A DNA stretch of 64,000 nt, from positions 30,674,186-30,738,185 of the forward strand of contig OZ034968.1 of the NCBI GenBank assembly GCA_964030785.1, written 5' to 3'. Source of the stretch: Siderastrea siderea (taxonomy: Eukaryota > Cnidaria > Anthozoa > Scleractinia > Rhizangiidae). The notes below the pieces were generated by a model. That model was given only the letters and a program-made list of their open reading frames with translations. It made no database searches and was not told the origin of the DNA. This document shows positions 1 through 12,161 of the stretch, piece by piece. Positions within the stretch are counted from its first letter, which is position 1; each line of letters starts with the position of its first letter. The position numbers and the translations under genes were made by a program.

Positions 1-416
1 ATATTTAGTTACGGAGGATATAAAGTGTGTATGAATTTTTACGCCTTAGGAACTAACTTCATTGCCTCATTGGAATATGTAGAGGTGTCCCTAGCTCAGT
101 GGCAGGGTTCGTTTGAATTCTGTTCTCTTCGAGACTTGAGTGTTAATGAGTGCGGTCTGTGGAGAGATGTGGAGTCTACATGAGTCCTTGTCACACTGAA
201 GTCTGAGTTGTGGTCACGTTTAAATTCGAAGACAAATTGAGGACACATTAAAATAAAATCCGTGGCCACATTGTGATCACAATGAAATCCATAAACTGCC
301 AATCACATAATTATGAAGACTGGTACTAGTTTATAAGGGGATGTTCCCCCTGTGAAAGAGGCTATTCTGCTTGGACGGGTGAGGTTGGCTAATTTTAATT
401 TATCTTTTATTTTTCT

Positions 417-423
417 TATAAAT
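417..423 (+). promoter_or_regulatory. Candidate TATA box of the Sushi/Q-rich gene
   Basis: TATAAAT lies 72 bases upstream of the proposed ATG at 495, which would put transcription start near 445-450 and leave a short 5' leader. It is a single motif in AT-rich DNA, so the support is only its position. Confidence 0.3.
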
Positions 424-494
424 CGTTCATAGTTCTATTCGGATTGAAACTGTAATTCGGAGAGAAGTGCTAAAGAGTTCCCTCTGAAGAATAA

Positions 495-2943
495 ATGGCG
501 AGGATAACTAATATCTTGATGTGCTTTATTTCATTGACTGCTCATTTGTGGAAGTTATCAGGTAAGTCAAATTAAAACTATAGACACGATCAGCTTGAAA
601 AAAAACGAAACCGAAAAAAAAATTGTTACTTGGTCATCTGGTTGTTGCAGGCCCGCAGTGAAAAACTGAGGATCCGCTCTACGTATTACGGACCCTTATC
701 CTTTTCAAGCACTTGCTAACTCGAACGAAAGTATTCTCGGAAAATCTCTGGAATACAAAAATTTCAAGAATTCTGAGGACCCCTTGGCAGTTTCTAAGTA
801 CTTCCTTTAGCCTCCCAAAATCACCTAGAATTCCAGGGAACCGTTTCGACAGAAAATAACACAAAGCTGGGAACTGATTGGAAAGACGTAACTCTCAGAC
901 GCCCCATAAGGTTTTCCTTGAATTTTTTCAATGAGTTTTACCATCAGCACCTGCAATTTTCAGTAGCTGTAGGTGTATCCCTTACACACATTTGTATCCC
1001 TTACACAAATTTGGTGAGAATTGGTTGCTATGGTTACGAGATATGACGTCATTAAGTTGTAGGCGGTCAGGCTATTTTTGAAAAAAGGGGCGTGTTTTTC
1101 ACAATTTTTAACTGAAAAAAGGACAAAATCGACCCCCAGCAGCGCCACAACCCATAAAACTGATATAGTTCATCCTTGTACAGCACCTCACAGACTGCCT
1201 AACAAAGGGCGATGGAAGATTGTATCACACAAAAAAACGGAATATTGTAACACAAAAAAAACCCACAACAAAACGTTAAATTCAAAGTTCCTTCAAAAAC
1301 CGTGGCAACGGAACATGGTCGAGAGAATTTAAAGCCATACAAAGAGAAAAGCGTTCTTGAAATTAGCACGCTTTTCCTGTCTGCAATGGGATTCAAACGT
1401 TTGTGCCTGTGTATAAAATCCTAGTAAACTGTGATAATTCAAATGAAATGTATTGAAAATGAAAAGTGAAAATAAAAGAACCACTTGTAAATTGCCAATG
1501 GATTAATGGCGTAACAGTAGTTTATTGAAATTTATGACAAATTAAAACCCTATAAAAAATACTTTAGCGAGATACAAAGGTTAGTCTCTTCTAAAACTTA
1601 TAATAACTGTTTTTCGTTTACATCATAGAATCTGTTCAGCGGTGTAAGCACTACCCGAATCCCAGAAATGGTCGCATGGTTTGTGACAGCCTGTTTCGAC
1701 TGTTCTGTACTCCAGAGTGTAATGAGGGCTTCATGTTCGAGTTTAAACCAGCAGTTGTGTACATGTGTGGGCCTTTGACAGGTCAATGGTTCACTTACCC
1801 AGAAGGAGAAAAGGTCCCCTGGCCTGACTGTATAAAAAGTGGAGGGTAAATTTCCTAGCTCATAATTTAGCTCATAAAATGATGTTTTCTTTGGCATGTC
1901 GTTGTTTCGCACGCAGATCTCAAACATGTATTAATTAGCCCGAATTACATGACAAGCGTTTTAAGCATGGCATTCTCGTTTCTGGGACCAGTGCCTAAAT
2001 TTGTGGCCCGCCAATTTTTCTTTAACACGACAACATTTTCCCGGATTATGGCAAGGATAAATATTTTATTGGCACTTCTAAAACGAGGAAGGGCACCCTG
2101 AAATTGCTCAACATGTCAGCAACTTTGTCAGCGGTTGAACAATTTCTCAGAGCAAACTCTATGCATAACCGACTGTGCGACCGTGTTTCTAAACTGGTGA
2201 ACACTGCCATTTCGCGAAGAAAGAAAGAGCGAAAGAGTATATACCGGTTTTTGCTCCTTTGTATAATACTTTCTATCGCTCGCAGAAGTGTTTTCATCCG
2301 TGTAAGGCTGTGTTGACCACAATCCACCAGCCACGCATAAAGATGTTTGGGACTATCCACTTTCAGCTACTTGGACTGAAATGGTAGTGTTATCCTACAA
2401 CGACGGACTGTGGTATCGAAACGTTAAAGTAACCAAGGCTACCTTTACCTTCATTCAAAACAAAATTTGTGGAGACATTTCTCGTCAACTTAATAACAAT
2501 GATGCGCAAGGCTCATCGTCGTCCAATATTAACGATCCATTTCTAGGCATTTTCTTGATCAACTTTAATCGTATCTATAACAAAATGCTCGATTGTGATT
2601 GGTTCTCCGCGCGCCTATTTGATTCGTAATTGGAGGGTGATCACGTGGGTGTCCAATTACAGCTGTCCTATTTGAACCTTTTGTAATTGGATAGCTCTAA
2701 TCGGACAACTACGCTGCGCGCGCGTCAATCAGGAGCAATGAAATGGGTTCTTTTTATAGCTGTTTCTCCACTGCTTGCAAAACTGATAATTAAAAATGTA
2801 TCCCCGAAGGGCACGTACATTTTCTAATCTCGCATTTTGTTAGAGATACGATTAATTGGTAACTGGACTTCGTGTCGTACAATTCAGGGATAATCGTGCT
2901 CGTAATTTCAAATCGTCCTCGCGCTACGCGCTCGGCCGATTTA

Positions 2944-2983
<40 letters not shown>

Positions 2984-5422
2984 AGTCCAATTACCATTAC
3001 TAATCATAACTATAACAAAATTCTCGAATCTGATTGGCTATCACCAGCCATGATTTGAGCATTAATAGGACAGTTAGGACAGTGTAATTGGACAGTGTAC
3101 GCGTCATGCCTAAGTAATTGGACAGTACGCGTCAGAGCACGCGCTCTAATGGATCAGTTACACATGAATAAATTCTTTTTACGTATCATGAAACTGTTGT
3201 CAGTCCCTTCTCCAGTACGTTTTCTCCTCTTTCTTTCTCTAATTTTGTTATAGATATGATTAATCGGTAACAGGACTTCGTGTCGTCCGCAATTCGGTCT
3301 GTAATCATACTGGTGATTAAACAAATCGGACTCCCGCTACGCGGTCGTCCGATTTCGTTAATCACTCGTATGATTGCAGACCGAATTGGACTCCACTCGC
3401 TGATAGCGAACGATCAAACAGCTATGTCTCTGAAGAGTTTCTTTGTCGAAATAGCCCATTAGCGTTTTGTTTTTGCAGTTTTGTTTGTGCATCCATGCAA
3501 TTTGGCATCTAACAGTTACTTTTTTCATTTTCACCTAGTTCTACGGGTCATGCTATGGAAGATGAAGTGGCGAGACGAAGAGGGCAAATTGCTCAAAAAA
3601 TACATGATACATTTCCTTATTTGTTGCCTCAAAATCACAGGTTGCAGCAGGTGCAAGCTGGTCAACCAGATGCGAGGTAAAATTCCTACAACAATATACT
3701 TGTATCTTTTTTTCACTTAATTTTACTTTCAACAGTAACGGACATTCAAAAGAAATTTCGTGCATAACCAAAAATCCGAAAATTTAAACGTCCTATCAAA
3801 TAAGCATCTGAAATGTCCTTTTTGTAATAGACCCATCTATAAGGGGTGAGTAACAATATTCTGAGTTCACCCTAAAATTCTTCTTTTGCGCTCTCGTCAT
3901 TTTCTTGCGTGCTTTATAGCAGAACAAAGCATGGCCTAGGCTTTTAAGAGGTTTGCGCCTTATTATCCACAACAGTTGGATTGGATTCATTCCAGTACGC
4001 TATTTTCCTAGGTATCTACATCTCTTCAGTTACATTCAGCGAGCACAGCAGGTGAACAATGACAAACATACCGCCTCCCTTGGATTCAGTAACTCTTTCG
4101 AGCAACGGAAGCAACTGGAGTTACGACAACAACAGCAGACACAGAGACAGCTACAACTACGGCAACAATTGCAAAGAAGAAGACATACAATACAACAGCG
4201 GAAATCAATACAACAAGCCCAAGGAGAATTGATGAAGTACCAACGACAACAACAGCAAGCTGTTACAAATCAAGAGAAAATCCCTCAACTTCCTCAACGA
4301 ATTATTTGGAATACACTCGGAAATCTTCCACCGAGCAGTGGAACATTTTCCCAACCTACAACATCTGCTCGACGTGTAGCATTTACGTATTATTCAACAA
4401 TTCCACAAGTTCGAAATGGAAAATATTCTTCGTATAGGGCACCGCAAAGGAATTATGAAGTTAGGAATGTGGCAACGCCAGGGGTCAACCAATGGCAAAG
4501 TAATCCTGACTTGATTTCCCGTTCAATGGTTTCGCTGAAGCAGAGTGACTTTATTCAGTCATCACCCCCTCAAAATCAATCCCTGGAAGGAAGTAATATG
4601 CCAGGAAATAAAGGATTGGGATCGCTTGTTTCGATGTCCCAAACTGCCCCCGCCACAGGGCAGAGTTCAGTCTTAAGCAGAATACTACCAAGTTCTGATC
4701 AAGGCATTAGCAGGGTGGAAAATCAATTGAATGGTTCTTTCAATTCAAAGCCCCCAATCATGCTAACAAAAACAGCCGAAGCGCAAAAAACGCAATTTCC
4801 CGTGCGGTCTGCCAGCTATTCGTCTCAAAAACACCAAGAAAGGCCACGGAATGTTAAGTCAAATCACGAACTAAATACAACCTTTAACACCCAAACACGA
4901 AATAAAGAGGATGGAAGGAACAATCAAACTCAAGAAATACCAAAGAAAAAGGAAAAACTGTTTTATTTTCCTATAAAGAGAGACACTTTAATACAAATGT
5001 TACCTTTGAACCTTCAAGAAAAGTACAAATCTCTTAGAGAAGCAAGAAATACTAACACAAGCAACGAGACCATAATTAACAAACAAAATATAGAAACACA
5101 AGATTCAATAGACATAAATTTCCAAAACGTAACTCAAAAGCGTGATCCTCCAAGGGACATTTCATATTATGGGCACACCATTCAGCAAATGACACAGCCA
5201 CAAGATTTTTCTACGCAGCAAAGTAAATCAGCTGCGTTAAATTCGTCAAGAAACAGTTCAACTTTTGATACAGGGTCAATCGAATCAAATGCTGCTGCAA
5301 TAAGTGCTGCTAAAACCGCCCCCCAAACCCTTAATTACAACTTTTCTTCTGGACAATCCAGCATTATTAATCAGTCTAATGAAACTAGTGTTATAGAAGA
5401 ATATAAACAAATTCCTCTGTGA
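495..5422 (+). CDS. Secreted Sushi (CCP) domain protein with long Q/N-rich tail, 4 exons
   Basis: Proposed exons are 495-561, 1629-1845, 3539-3676 and 4012-5422, giving 610 aa; all have GT donors and AG acceptors. Exon 1 encodes a signal peptide (MARITNILMCFISLTAHLW) and ends at CAG/GTAAGT in phase 1. Exon 2 enters in phase 1 and encodes one Sushi/CCP domain with cysteines at about residues 28, 41, 49, 53, 69 and 90, NG after Pro-Arg, a GxW motif and a final PWPDC. It exits in phase 2, and exon 3 enters and exits in phase 2, matching exon 4. Exon 4 is low-complexity, rich in Gln, Asn, Ser and Arg, and lacks cysteine. An alternative exon 4 acceptor gives a start at 4030 in the same phase. Sushi domains are extracellular protein-binding modules, so the product is probably secreted or matrix-bound. 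I do not recognise the full architecture. No Sushi domain precedes or follows in the window. ATTAAA near 5551 is a possible poly(A) signal. Confidence 0.72.
2856..2997. repeat. Imperfect long palindrome, copy 1
   Basis: The segment starts GGTAACTGGAC and ends GTCCAATTACC. Inside, ACAATTCAGGGATAAT pairs with a matching ATTACTCCCTGAATTGT, and AAATCG pairs with CGATTT around a GCGCTACGCGC centre. It lies in intron 2 of the Sushi gene and is probably a hairpin-forming repeat family, since a relative lies 270 bases downstream. Confidence 0.6.
3265..3400. repeat. Imperfect long palindrome, copy 2
   Basis: It shares layout and words with the palindrome at 2856 (ACAGGACTTCGTGTCGT..., CGCTACGCG centre, final GGACTCCACTC), but its inner arms differ: GCAATTCGGTCTGTAATCAT against ATGATTGCAGACCGAATT. 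The arms changed together, so the fold has been preserved between copies. Confidence 0.55.
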
Positions 5423-5910
5423 CAAACAATCTATTCGTTTTTGAAGTGCCAGGTGTCTCAGTCACGGTGAACGATTCTGTCAGTTGCAATTTTAAAGTGT
5501 AAAACATTTTCGCGAGAGAAACAAACTGAAGTAGCATTAATATATTCTAATTAAACATAAATTTTAATTCACCTTGTACAAAGGCCGGTTTCACGGGAAT
5601 ATTTTCACGGCCTTTCTCTCCCTGTGTTCAATTTTCGTGATATGAACAATATGCAAGAGAGTTTTCCCTCCCCTCCCCTTACCTTGATGAGAAGATTGCA
5701 GCGTTAGGCATTTTTTCCTCGCTACCGTTATACTAGTAATAGTTGACACTACAGCTGCCCCCGCTGTTAAGAGGTTTTGTGATCGTATTTATTGATTTTG
5801 AAGGTTTCCTTTTTCTTGATTTACTTAGAAACACTTTTGTGTGGTATTTATTTTTCTTTAGTATAATTTAGGTTTTAGATTGTTCCTGCAGAAGCAGGCC
5901 AAGTTGAGAT
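5423..5910. other. 3' flank of the Sushi gene, no gene seen
   Basis: AT-rich sequence with a possible poly(A) signal (ATTAAA near 5551). I see no coding signal or repeat here. Confidence 0.4.
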
Positions 5911-5912
5911 TA

Positions 5913-6711
5913 CAGTGGAATCCCGCTTTTACGAATACTCGATTTTTCGAAACTCCGGATTCTTCGAACCAAAAGTCGTTTCCCTTGGATTTGCTCCAGT
6001 CAAACACTGTAATTTTACCCCCGATTTTTCGCCCCGATATTTCGAACTAATTCTTTCTTCCTTTCAAAAATTTACATTCGATTTCTCGAACTCTGAAAAC
6101 TCAGGAACCAACAAAAAGCGGTTTTAGCCACATACACACCTGAATGCAATTAACAAATTCCGGAGAAGGTGTTTTCACGCATTTTTTATCACCAAGCAAG
6201 TGACAAATCTGTCATTGAAGTCATAAGAAACTACAACGCCGTTGTTACACAATCGAGGGTCTTGAATTACCGTACATGATGAAAGTTCCTTCGTTTAGTT
6301 GCATTTTCAAGCTCTTGCCGTAGCACATTAATATTCTGCTGTTCCTTCAGTTAAACCGTGGAGTACAGGGTACTTTTTTTCTGATACAGTAAGGGGAAGG
6401 AAATGCAGTCAAGAGTCCGCCCAAATTTAATACAGACACATGTATCAGTACTGTACTGGTTTTTGTTCTGCCGAAATTGGCTTAAATCCTTAAATTTTCG
6501 TTTTGTTTTAAATGCACGTTTTGTTGGTAAATAAAGATGGTTCACACATTAACAAGAGTGATATACCATTATTGTCTGCCTTCTTGGATCTTATAAAACA
6601 ATACCACGGTAAAACAGGTGTGATTTGATGCCACCTTCGATATTTCGAACTCCCGATTTTTCGAACCAATTTCCGTTTCCCTTTGAGGTTCAAAATATCG
6701 GAATTCCGCTG
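5913..6711. mobile_element. Non-autonomous DNA transposon, pogo/Tigger-like (TA duplication)
   Basis: The left end CAGTGGAATCCCGCTTTTAC and right end ATCGGAATTCCGCTG are inverted relatives, flanked by TA at 5911-5912 and 6712-6713. Subterminal sequence on both sides repeats TTTTCGAA/TTCGAACC words in mirror order. TA duplications and CAGTGGAA termini are typical of pogo/Tigger elements of the Tc1/mariner superfamily. No transposase ORF remains in its 799 bp. Confidence 0.7.
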
Positions 6712-6713
6712 TA

Positions 6714-7847
6714 GTACTCAGTCCAGTGCTAAGAGGTTTCATGAACTTACGGAATCGCGAGAGCAATGCAACACATCGATCACTAATGCAAATGAGCTCT
6801 GTTTTTTCTGTTAACCGTGGAACTTCTTTGTGCTTGGGGAATTGCTTAGGTATTGTTTGGGTGCAAATTAGTCGAACCTACCAGTTGATTGAGGGACAAT
6901 AAAGGAACAATAAGCATCAGGAGAATAAAGGTGAAGCTACTTGCGCGAGTCGCGTGCCTCAAACGATTTGTTCGTCCTATATTGCTGAGATAAAACTTTT
7001 CTTCTTCGATAATCTAAGTTCTTTATTAGAACAAACGTAGTAGTGGAAAGTTTATAGGGAAATTGTACTCAAATGCGGGAAAGCAACTTCCCGCGACATG
7101 GAAATAATTTCCTTATACGCAATGTAACATTATACACTTTAAACTATAGTTTATACTGCTTACACTGAGCAATATTTTTTCTAGGCCGTTTATTGAATGA
7201 GGAGTTTCATTTTCCCTCTCAGATAATTTTTTTCTTTACTTTCTCTCTAGGGACGTCTGCCGCGTGGAGCGGACCACGCGCTTTGCTCAGCGCAATTCTG
7301 CACGCGATTTGTAAGTCAATATAAAGTCGGAAAAAGCGTTACCGCGAACATTAAAAGCGACACCGCAGGAGTTCTAATCTTGTGAAATGTGGTCTTTGGT
7401 TACAGTTAATAATAAGCCATGGGTAGATTCAATCTACCCTTAGCCTAATTTGCATAAATTTTTTTGGTGGCCTAGATTTGTTATTGAAAGAACCACGAAC
7501 GTGACTTTTGATACAAAATGCGCTTTCTCGGACGCATTTCGTACATTACAAGCGAGATTTTCCACAGAGACAATCAACCACATGAATTGAATCACGTAAA
7601 ATCGTAAAAGCGGCTACTTTTGTTAATGTGCTTCAATTTCCTAGTCGCCCAAACTATCTTGCAATGTCTGAAAAGTTATAAATAACGAGGTCGCAGCTCG
7701 ACTTGCAACTGAAATATTGACCTAGAAATTTCACAAGAAATTCACTGTTTCCATGAGCTTTTTCTGAAGGCAAGTTCTAGCGTTGTTGTGTTTACACGCG
7801 ACCTAATGCAATATTGTAACGCAATATTTCTCTCGAGTTAAAAACCC
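6714..7847. other. Intergenic, no gene seen
   Basis: A GC-rich patch near 7255-7310 follows a pyrimidine tract ending in CTCTAG and holds the short hairpin CGCGTGG/CCACGCG. It could be a lone exon or a repeat relic, but it has no convincing reading frame partner. Confidence 0.3.
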
Positions 7848-7850
7848 GTA

Positions 7851-8474
7851 GGGCCGATTATTTAAACGAAGTTTAGACCGCGGCTAAGAAAGTCGTGGTC
7901 TAAATCGGGATTTAGCCCGCGATTCCAATTATTTAAACAACGTTTATCATAAGCCACGTCTAAACGAAGTTTAACCGTGGACTAACAAACAATAGCAAGT
8001 TAGATCTGCTCCTGAGTAGGTTTAGACGCCGTTTAACCGTTTATTTTCACTGATTCTAGCCTTTTGCAGTCAGCTTGTTTCTTAATTTGTATTTTTATGC
8101 ACTTCCTGAACCTCTTAACTGACTTTAAGAGATATGGGATTCCATTTTTTTTCATTTCCTTTAAAAACGTAAGTAAAATTTCTTGAAAATATTTCCGCAC
8201 AGTTCTATACTACATTATGTATGCAGTCCTTTTATTAAAAGAAAACAACAGCAAGACAATAGAGTTCCTCTGGGAGTAGCACGCATGCATGATATCAGAA
8301 CAATAGGTACACTTGTTAGACGTCGTCTAAACGTGGTCTTCGTGAACTCCGGCTCATCGGCGTTCAAATAATGCGATTTAGACTCCGGTCAGCCGTGGAT
8401 TATGGAGTCGTCGTCTAAACCTCGATTTAGCCTTAAACAACGTCTAACTTAGGCTTCGTTTAAATAATCGGCCC
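7851..8474. mobile_element. Harbinger-like MITE with 3-bp GTA duplication
   Basis: Terminal inverted repeats GGGCCGATTATTTAAACGAA and its reverse complement sit at 7851 and 8474, flanked by GTA on each side (7848-7850, 8475-8477). Subterminal regions repeat CGTCTAAAC/GTTTAACCGTGG words. A GGGCC terminus with a 3-bp target duplication fits the PIF/Harbinger superfamily. No transposase is present in the 624 bp. Confidence 0.72.
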
Positions 8475-8924
8475 GTAGGGTTTACTGATGTTGAGATTTA
8501 CTCGTTCGCTAAGCAATTCTTGCTTGTTTATGGACCAAGGCTTTCAGTCCCCCAGAGTGTTCTGTGTCGACAAATCGTTTCCAAATGATTTCTGTATATT
8601 AAATGCGTGTCTGACAAATAGTCCTACGCAGCATCTCTGGATCCAAAATTTCTTTGGTCGAACTCGAACTTTTCCTTCTCGTGGCCTGACAATTTACGTT
8701 GGCTTTCTACGGGAATAAAATGAGGCAAACGAAAATAAAACTACAGTTTCTCTTTCGCCTTCAAAACAGCTGCTCTTCGGGATTTTACATATACTGAAAA
8801 CATGTGCGGTAAGGAAGCGCTCGCAGTATGACTGACAGCAAAACAACCCACGGGTTTTCTATGAACACTGTGCAACCCCTAGATAGAGATTTTTTATTTA
8901 CTGACACCGTCACATGACCCATAT

Positions 8925-9057
8925 GTTTACTGATGCTACGTCATCATTACCCATTTATTCCGTTCGGGCGTTTAGTGATGCCACGTCATCATTACCCGAT
9001 TATTCCGTTCCTGCGTTTAGTGATGAAACGTCATCATTACCCGATCATTCCGTGCGC
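8925..9057. repeat. 45-bp tandem repeat, about 3 units
   Basis: ACGTCATCATTACCC recurs at 8938, 8983 and 9028, an exact 45-base period, with GTTTAGTGATG and TTATTCCGTTC in each unit; a degenerate fourth unit lies just upstream. Every unit contains ACGTCA, a half-site of the CREB/ATF element. Confidence 0.7.
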
Positions 9058-9159
9058 GCCCTGTTGTGGCAAATCGAGATTTGATCTGGTATATATACTG
9101 TATATTTTAACTGTAAGTACTTTACTTCTCTTTACTTTATATACGCGCGAGCTATAAGG

Positions 9160-11028
9160 ACGCCTCCTCGGGATTTTAAAATCCCTGCGGGGGCAAAAAT
9201 TGCTCATTTACCCATAACGTACACTAAAGAGTTGAAGTTAAGGTCCATTTGATTTCTTGGTAGGTTTATTGAACTGTTTAGGGTTCGGCTATCCATCACG
9301 TACTTCTCAATTACCAGCGAGACAAATCTTGCTCCGGGTCTAAGTGCACTATGTGTAATGCAAAAATAAGATTTCTGTTTCACGACACATGTCTACGTGC
9401 AAAGTGGAACTTCAGACCATTCTCGACCTTACCACCTTGTTTTAGTAGGTAGAAGGTGTGGAGTGCAAAACAGTCCGGTTGTTGAGACAGAACTTCTTGT
9501 TTATTCTTAACTTGCCAGCATACAAAAGTGTGGCTTATAGTCGCTTCCGAGGCTGCTATATGATAAGATAACCAAGGGAGGATGAAGGGAGAGAGCGAAT
9601 GCCCCATATATGGGCCTCTTCCGATGAAAATTATTTGAAATCTATTTTTGGTTCTGTGTTATACTGCGTGGTTCTTTGAAGGACGACACTTCATTGGTCA
9701 GTTGAATGACGTCATGTAATTTTAGATTGTTGACATGGGAACAATAAATATAAATAACTTTCGCAGCATGGGTGCGAACTAATAATAAATTTCAAATAAT
9801 TATCGTGGGGCACGGGGATTCACTCCCTTACTTCATCCTCTCTTGAGATAACTGATGTACTTTGTAGACAAAAGGTGGCACATTTATCGCAATTTTTACA
9901 CCAACTCGTTCGTTGGAAAAGAGAAAACAAGTCAAAACAGCAAAAACGTTATATTGTGGAGATGAAATATTTTTATGACATCTTGGTTTCTTTTAAGAGA
10001 ATTCAAGTCGTCCATTCAGTGTCAGTCGTCCATTCAGAATTTTATTTTTAAACGCTGATGCAGACAGTTGTGTTTTGTGTTTAACTTCCAACGTCAATCC
10101 CAATTTGGAAGGAAAAAAACATTTAAAGTAATTGAAAATGATGTCTGAATCTTCAGACCGGAATCCGGTTTTAGTGCATTTATCAGCCATGAAAACATTC
10201 TACTTTAGAAATAAACTGAAATCAAAACGTGTAAATTCTGGCTGGCGCGATAAGTAATCTTCGAATCGAAGTGTTGTTTATACAAGGCGCAGAAATAAAA
10301 GGAATAGAGAAAGATGATTAAAGATGGTTTTGAATGAACTAGATCCAGTGTGGATACTTGTAACCATATCGGCTCCTAGCAACACCGTTTTCTCAGCAGG
10401 TATCTATTGAACTGGTTTGAGTTTAGAAAATTAAATGAAATGTCATTAAAATACACGACTCGTGTTTTTAACATTATAACTCCATATACTGATGTCTTTT
10501 TTCAAACAGTTGCTTGGACAACTTCAAAATGTATTCTTCAATTTATATTCTTAAAACTTAAACTGCTAATATCGGTCGATAACGACCTGCGACGGGGTGG
10601 ACAAACGCACAATATTGAATTTTATGTTATACTTTGAATATTTTGCAGCTGAAATGCATATGAGGATGACACATCTTAATGACATTTAGATACAATGGTT
10701 TTTCAAAGCCGATTCTCATTGTAGCATCTTATTTTTGCTATTGAATAGGTTCAAGCCATTCCACTGAGAAATTAATACTTAAATGTATTGCAAACTGTCC
10801 GGCAAAATATTGTTGTTGTTGTTGTTATCGTTTTGTGGTTAATTTCTATTAAATCAGGAACGTGAGTGGGCATTAATATTAATTAAAGATAAAAGGAAAA
10901 GAAACAAAAGCCCATTTGAGTAAACTTTAATTCTCTTATTAAAATAGCACACTTACAACAATAAACACCATAATTTGAGATGCGTGAGCCGCTCGATGTG
11001 ATCTTGTCGTAAAAAAGAGAACCTCAAA
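9160..11028. other. Intergenic, no gene seen
   Basis: AT-rich sequence without recognisable coding, RNA or repeat structure apart from a short TTG run near 10811. Confidence 0.35.
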
Positions 11029-12161
11029 ATGGTTTCAACAACAACCTCAGTTATAATCGAAGCATTTATTCTTATTATCATCTGTACAGCGTCTATTCTT
11101 GGTAACACCGCTCTATTTTCTATCTTCACGAGAAGAAAAAACCTTCGCACCATCTCAAACGGGTTTCTTCTTAACCTTGCGTTTGCTGACCTACTTGTTT
11201 CCGTGCTCAACATGCCGATAACAGTGGTCACCATTATCGAACAAAGATGGATTTTTGGAGAAAACGCGTGTGTTTTCTTGGGATTTACTACGATGCTTTC
11301 GTTTGTTTCATCGGTGATGTCGCTTGCCATGATAGCGATCAACAGATATTATTATGTGGTGCAGTGGAAAAACTACCCCGTTATTTTTACACCGAGAAGA
11401 TCGGTATTGTTCGGAGCAATTGTGTGGTTGATATCATCGCTGATATCCCTCCCTCCTTTATTTGGCTGGGCAGAATATCGTTGCATCCCAGGGAAATCTT
11501 ACTGTTTTGTGTTCTGGCCATCCGACGTTTATTACATGTATTTTATGTTAACGATATGCTTCTTCGGCCCTCTAACTGCCATGTCTCTTTCCTACTTTTA
11601 TATTTTAAATTTCACAAGAGAGGCAAGGCGACGAGTTGATCAGCACAGAGATAACATAAACCCACAGGGGGAATCAGGCCAAGAAAATCACAAACAAAAA
11701 ACAGAAAGCGTTTTAGAATTACACCAGAAGAGGTTAAAATCACCAACACTCTGCTCATTGTCGTTGCGTGTTTCATGGTTTGTTGGGCGCCATTTGCTAT
11801 TACCATGTTCACGGATGTTTATTATTCCCGCCCATTGCCAAGAGCAGTTGACATCGGCACGCTTTTACTAGGCTACGCCAATAGTATGTGCAACCCTATG
11901 GTGTATGGTATAAGAAATCAAGCTTTGAGAAAAGAACTGTATCGTCTCTACACCGACTGTTTTCCGTCAAGTTTAACAATTCGTAGAGTTTCTTTTGTTC
12001 ACACCATCAGTCAAGTAAGTTCTCAAGTGTCGCCGCCTTTTTATTTAAGCCCGATAGAAGATCCAGAACTACTCAATGTGTCAAGATTGTACGCCGAAAG
12101 AAAAAATGCTAGTGCATCCTCTTTTACACTGGAGAACAACAAGATGGCTCAAAAAACATAG
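11029..12161 (+). pseudogene. Class A GPCR paralogue 1, frameshifted in the third cytoplasmic loop
   Basis: A seven-transmembrane receptor of the same family as the genes at 16264, 26687 and 31514. The first frame covers TM1-TM5: GN in TM1, LAFAD in TM2, ENAC disulfide cysteine, INRY at the end of TM3, GWAEYR and KSYC in loop 2. Near 11696-11701, a run of six A in the loop rich in Lys and Gln, the homologous reading moves by one base, and the second frame supplies TM6 (VVACFMVCWAPF), TM7 (GYANSMCNPMVYG) and a Ser-rich tail ending at 12161. A one-base loss in the A run is the simplest account. Everything else is intact, so this is either a young pseudogene or a homopolymer sequencing error. 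The ATG context (CAAAATGG) is good. Confidence 0.8.

Noticed and set aside
88..130. tRNA-like A box and GGTTCG word near the window start
   Set aside because: Spacing between the boxes is far too short for a tRNA or SINE promoter.
1598..1927. Minus-strand 109-aa frame
   Set aside because: It is the shadow of the plus-strand Sushi exon, which has splice sites and a domain.
8925..9057. CRISPR-like array
   Set aside because: Repeats are contiguous 45-bp units without unique spacers, in a eukaryotic genome.
11247..11639. Overlapping 130-aa frames within receptor genes (also at 16467 and 31299)
   Set aside because: They recur in each paralogue only because the receptor DNA is conserved in the main frame.
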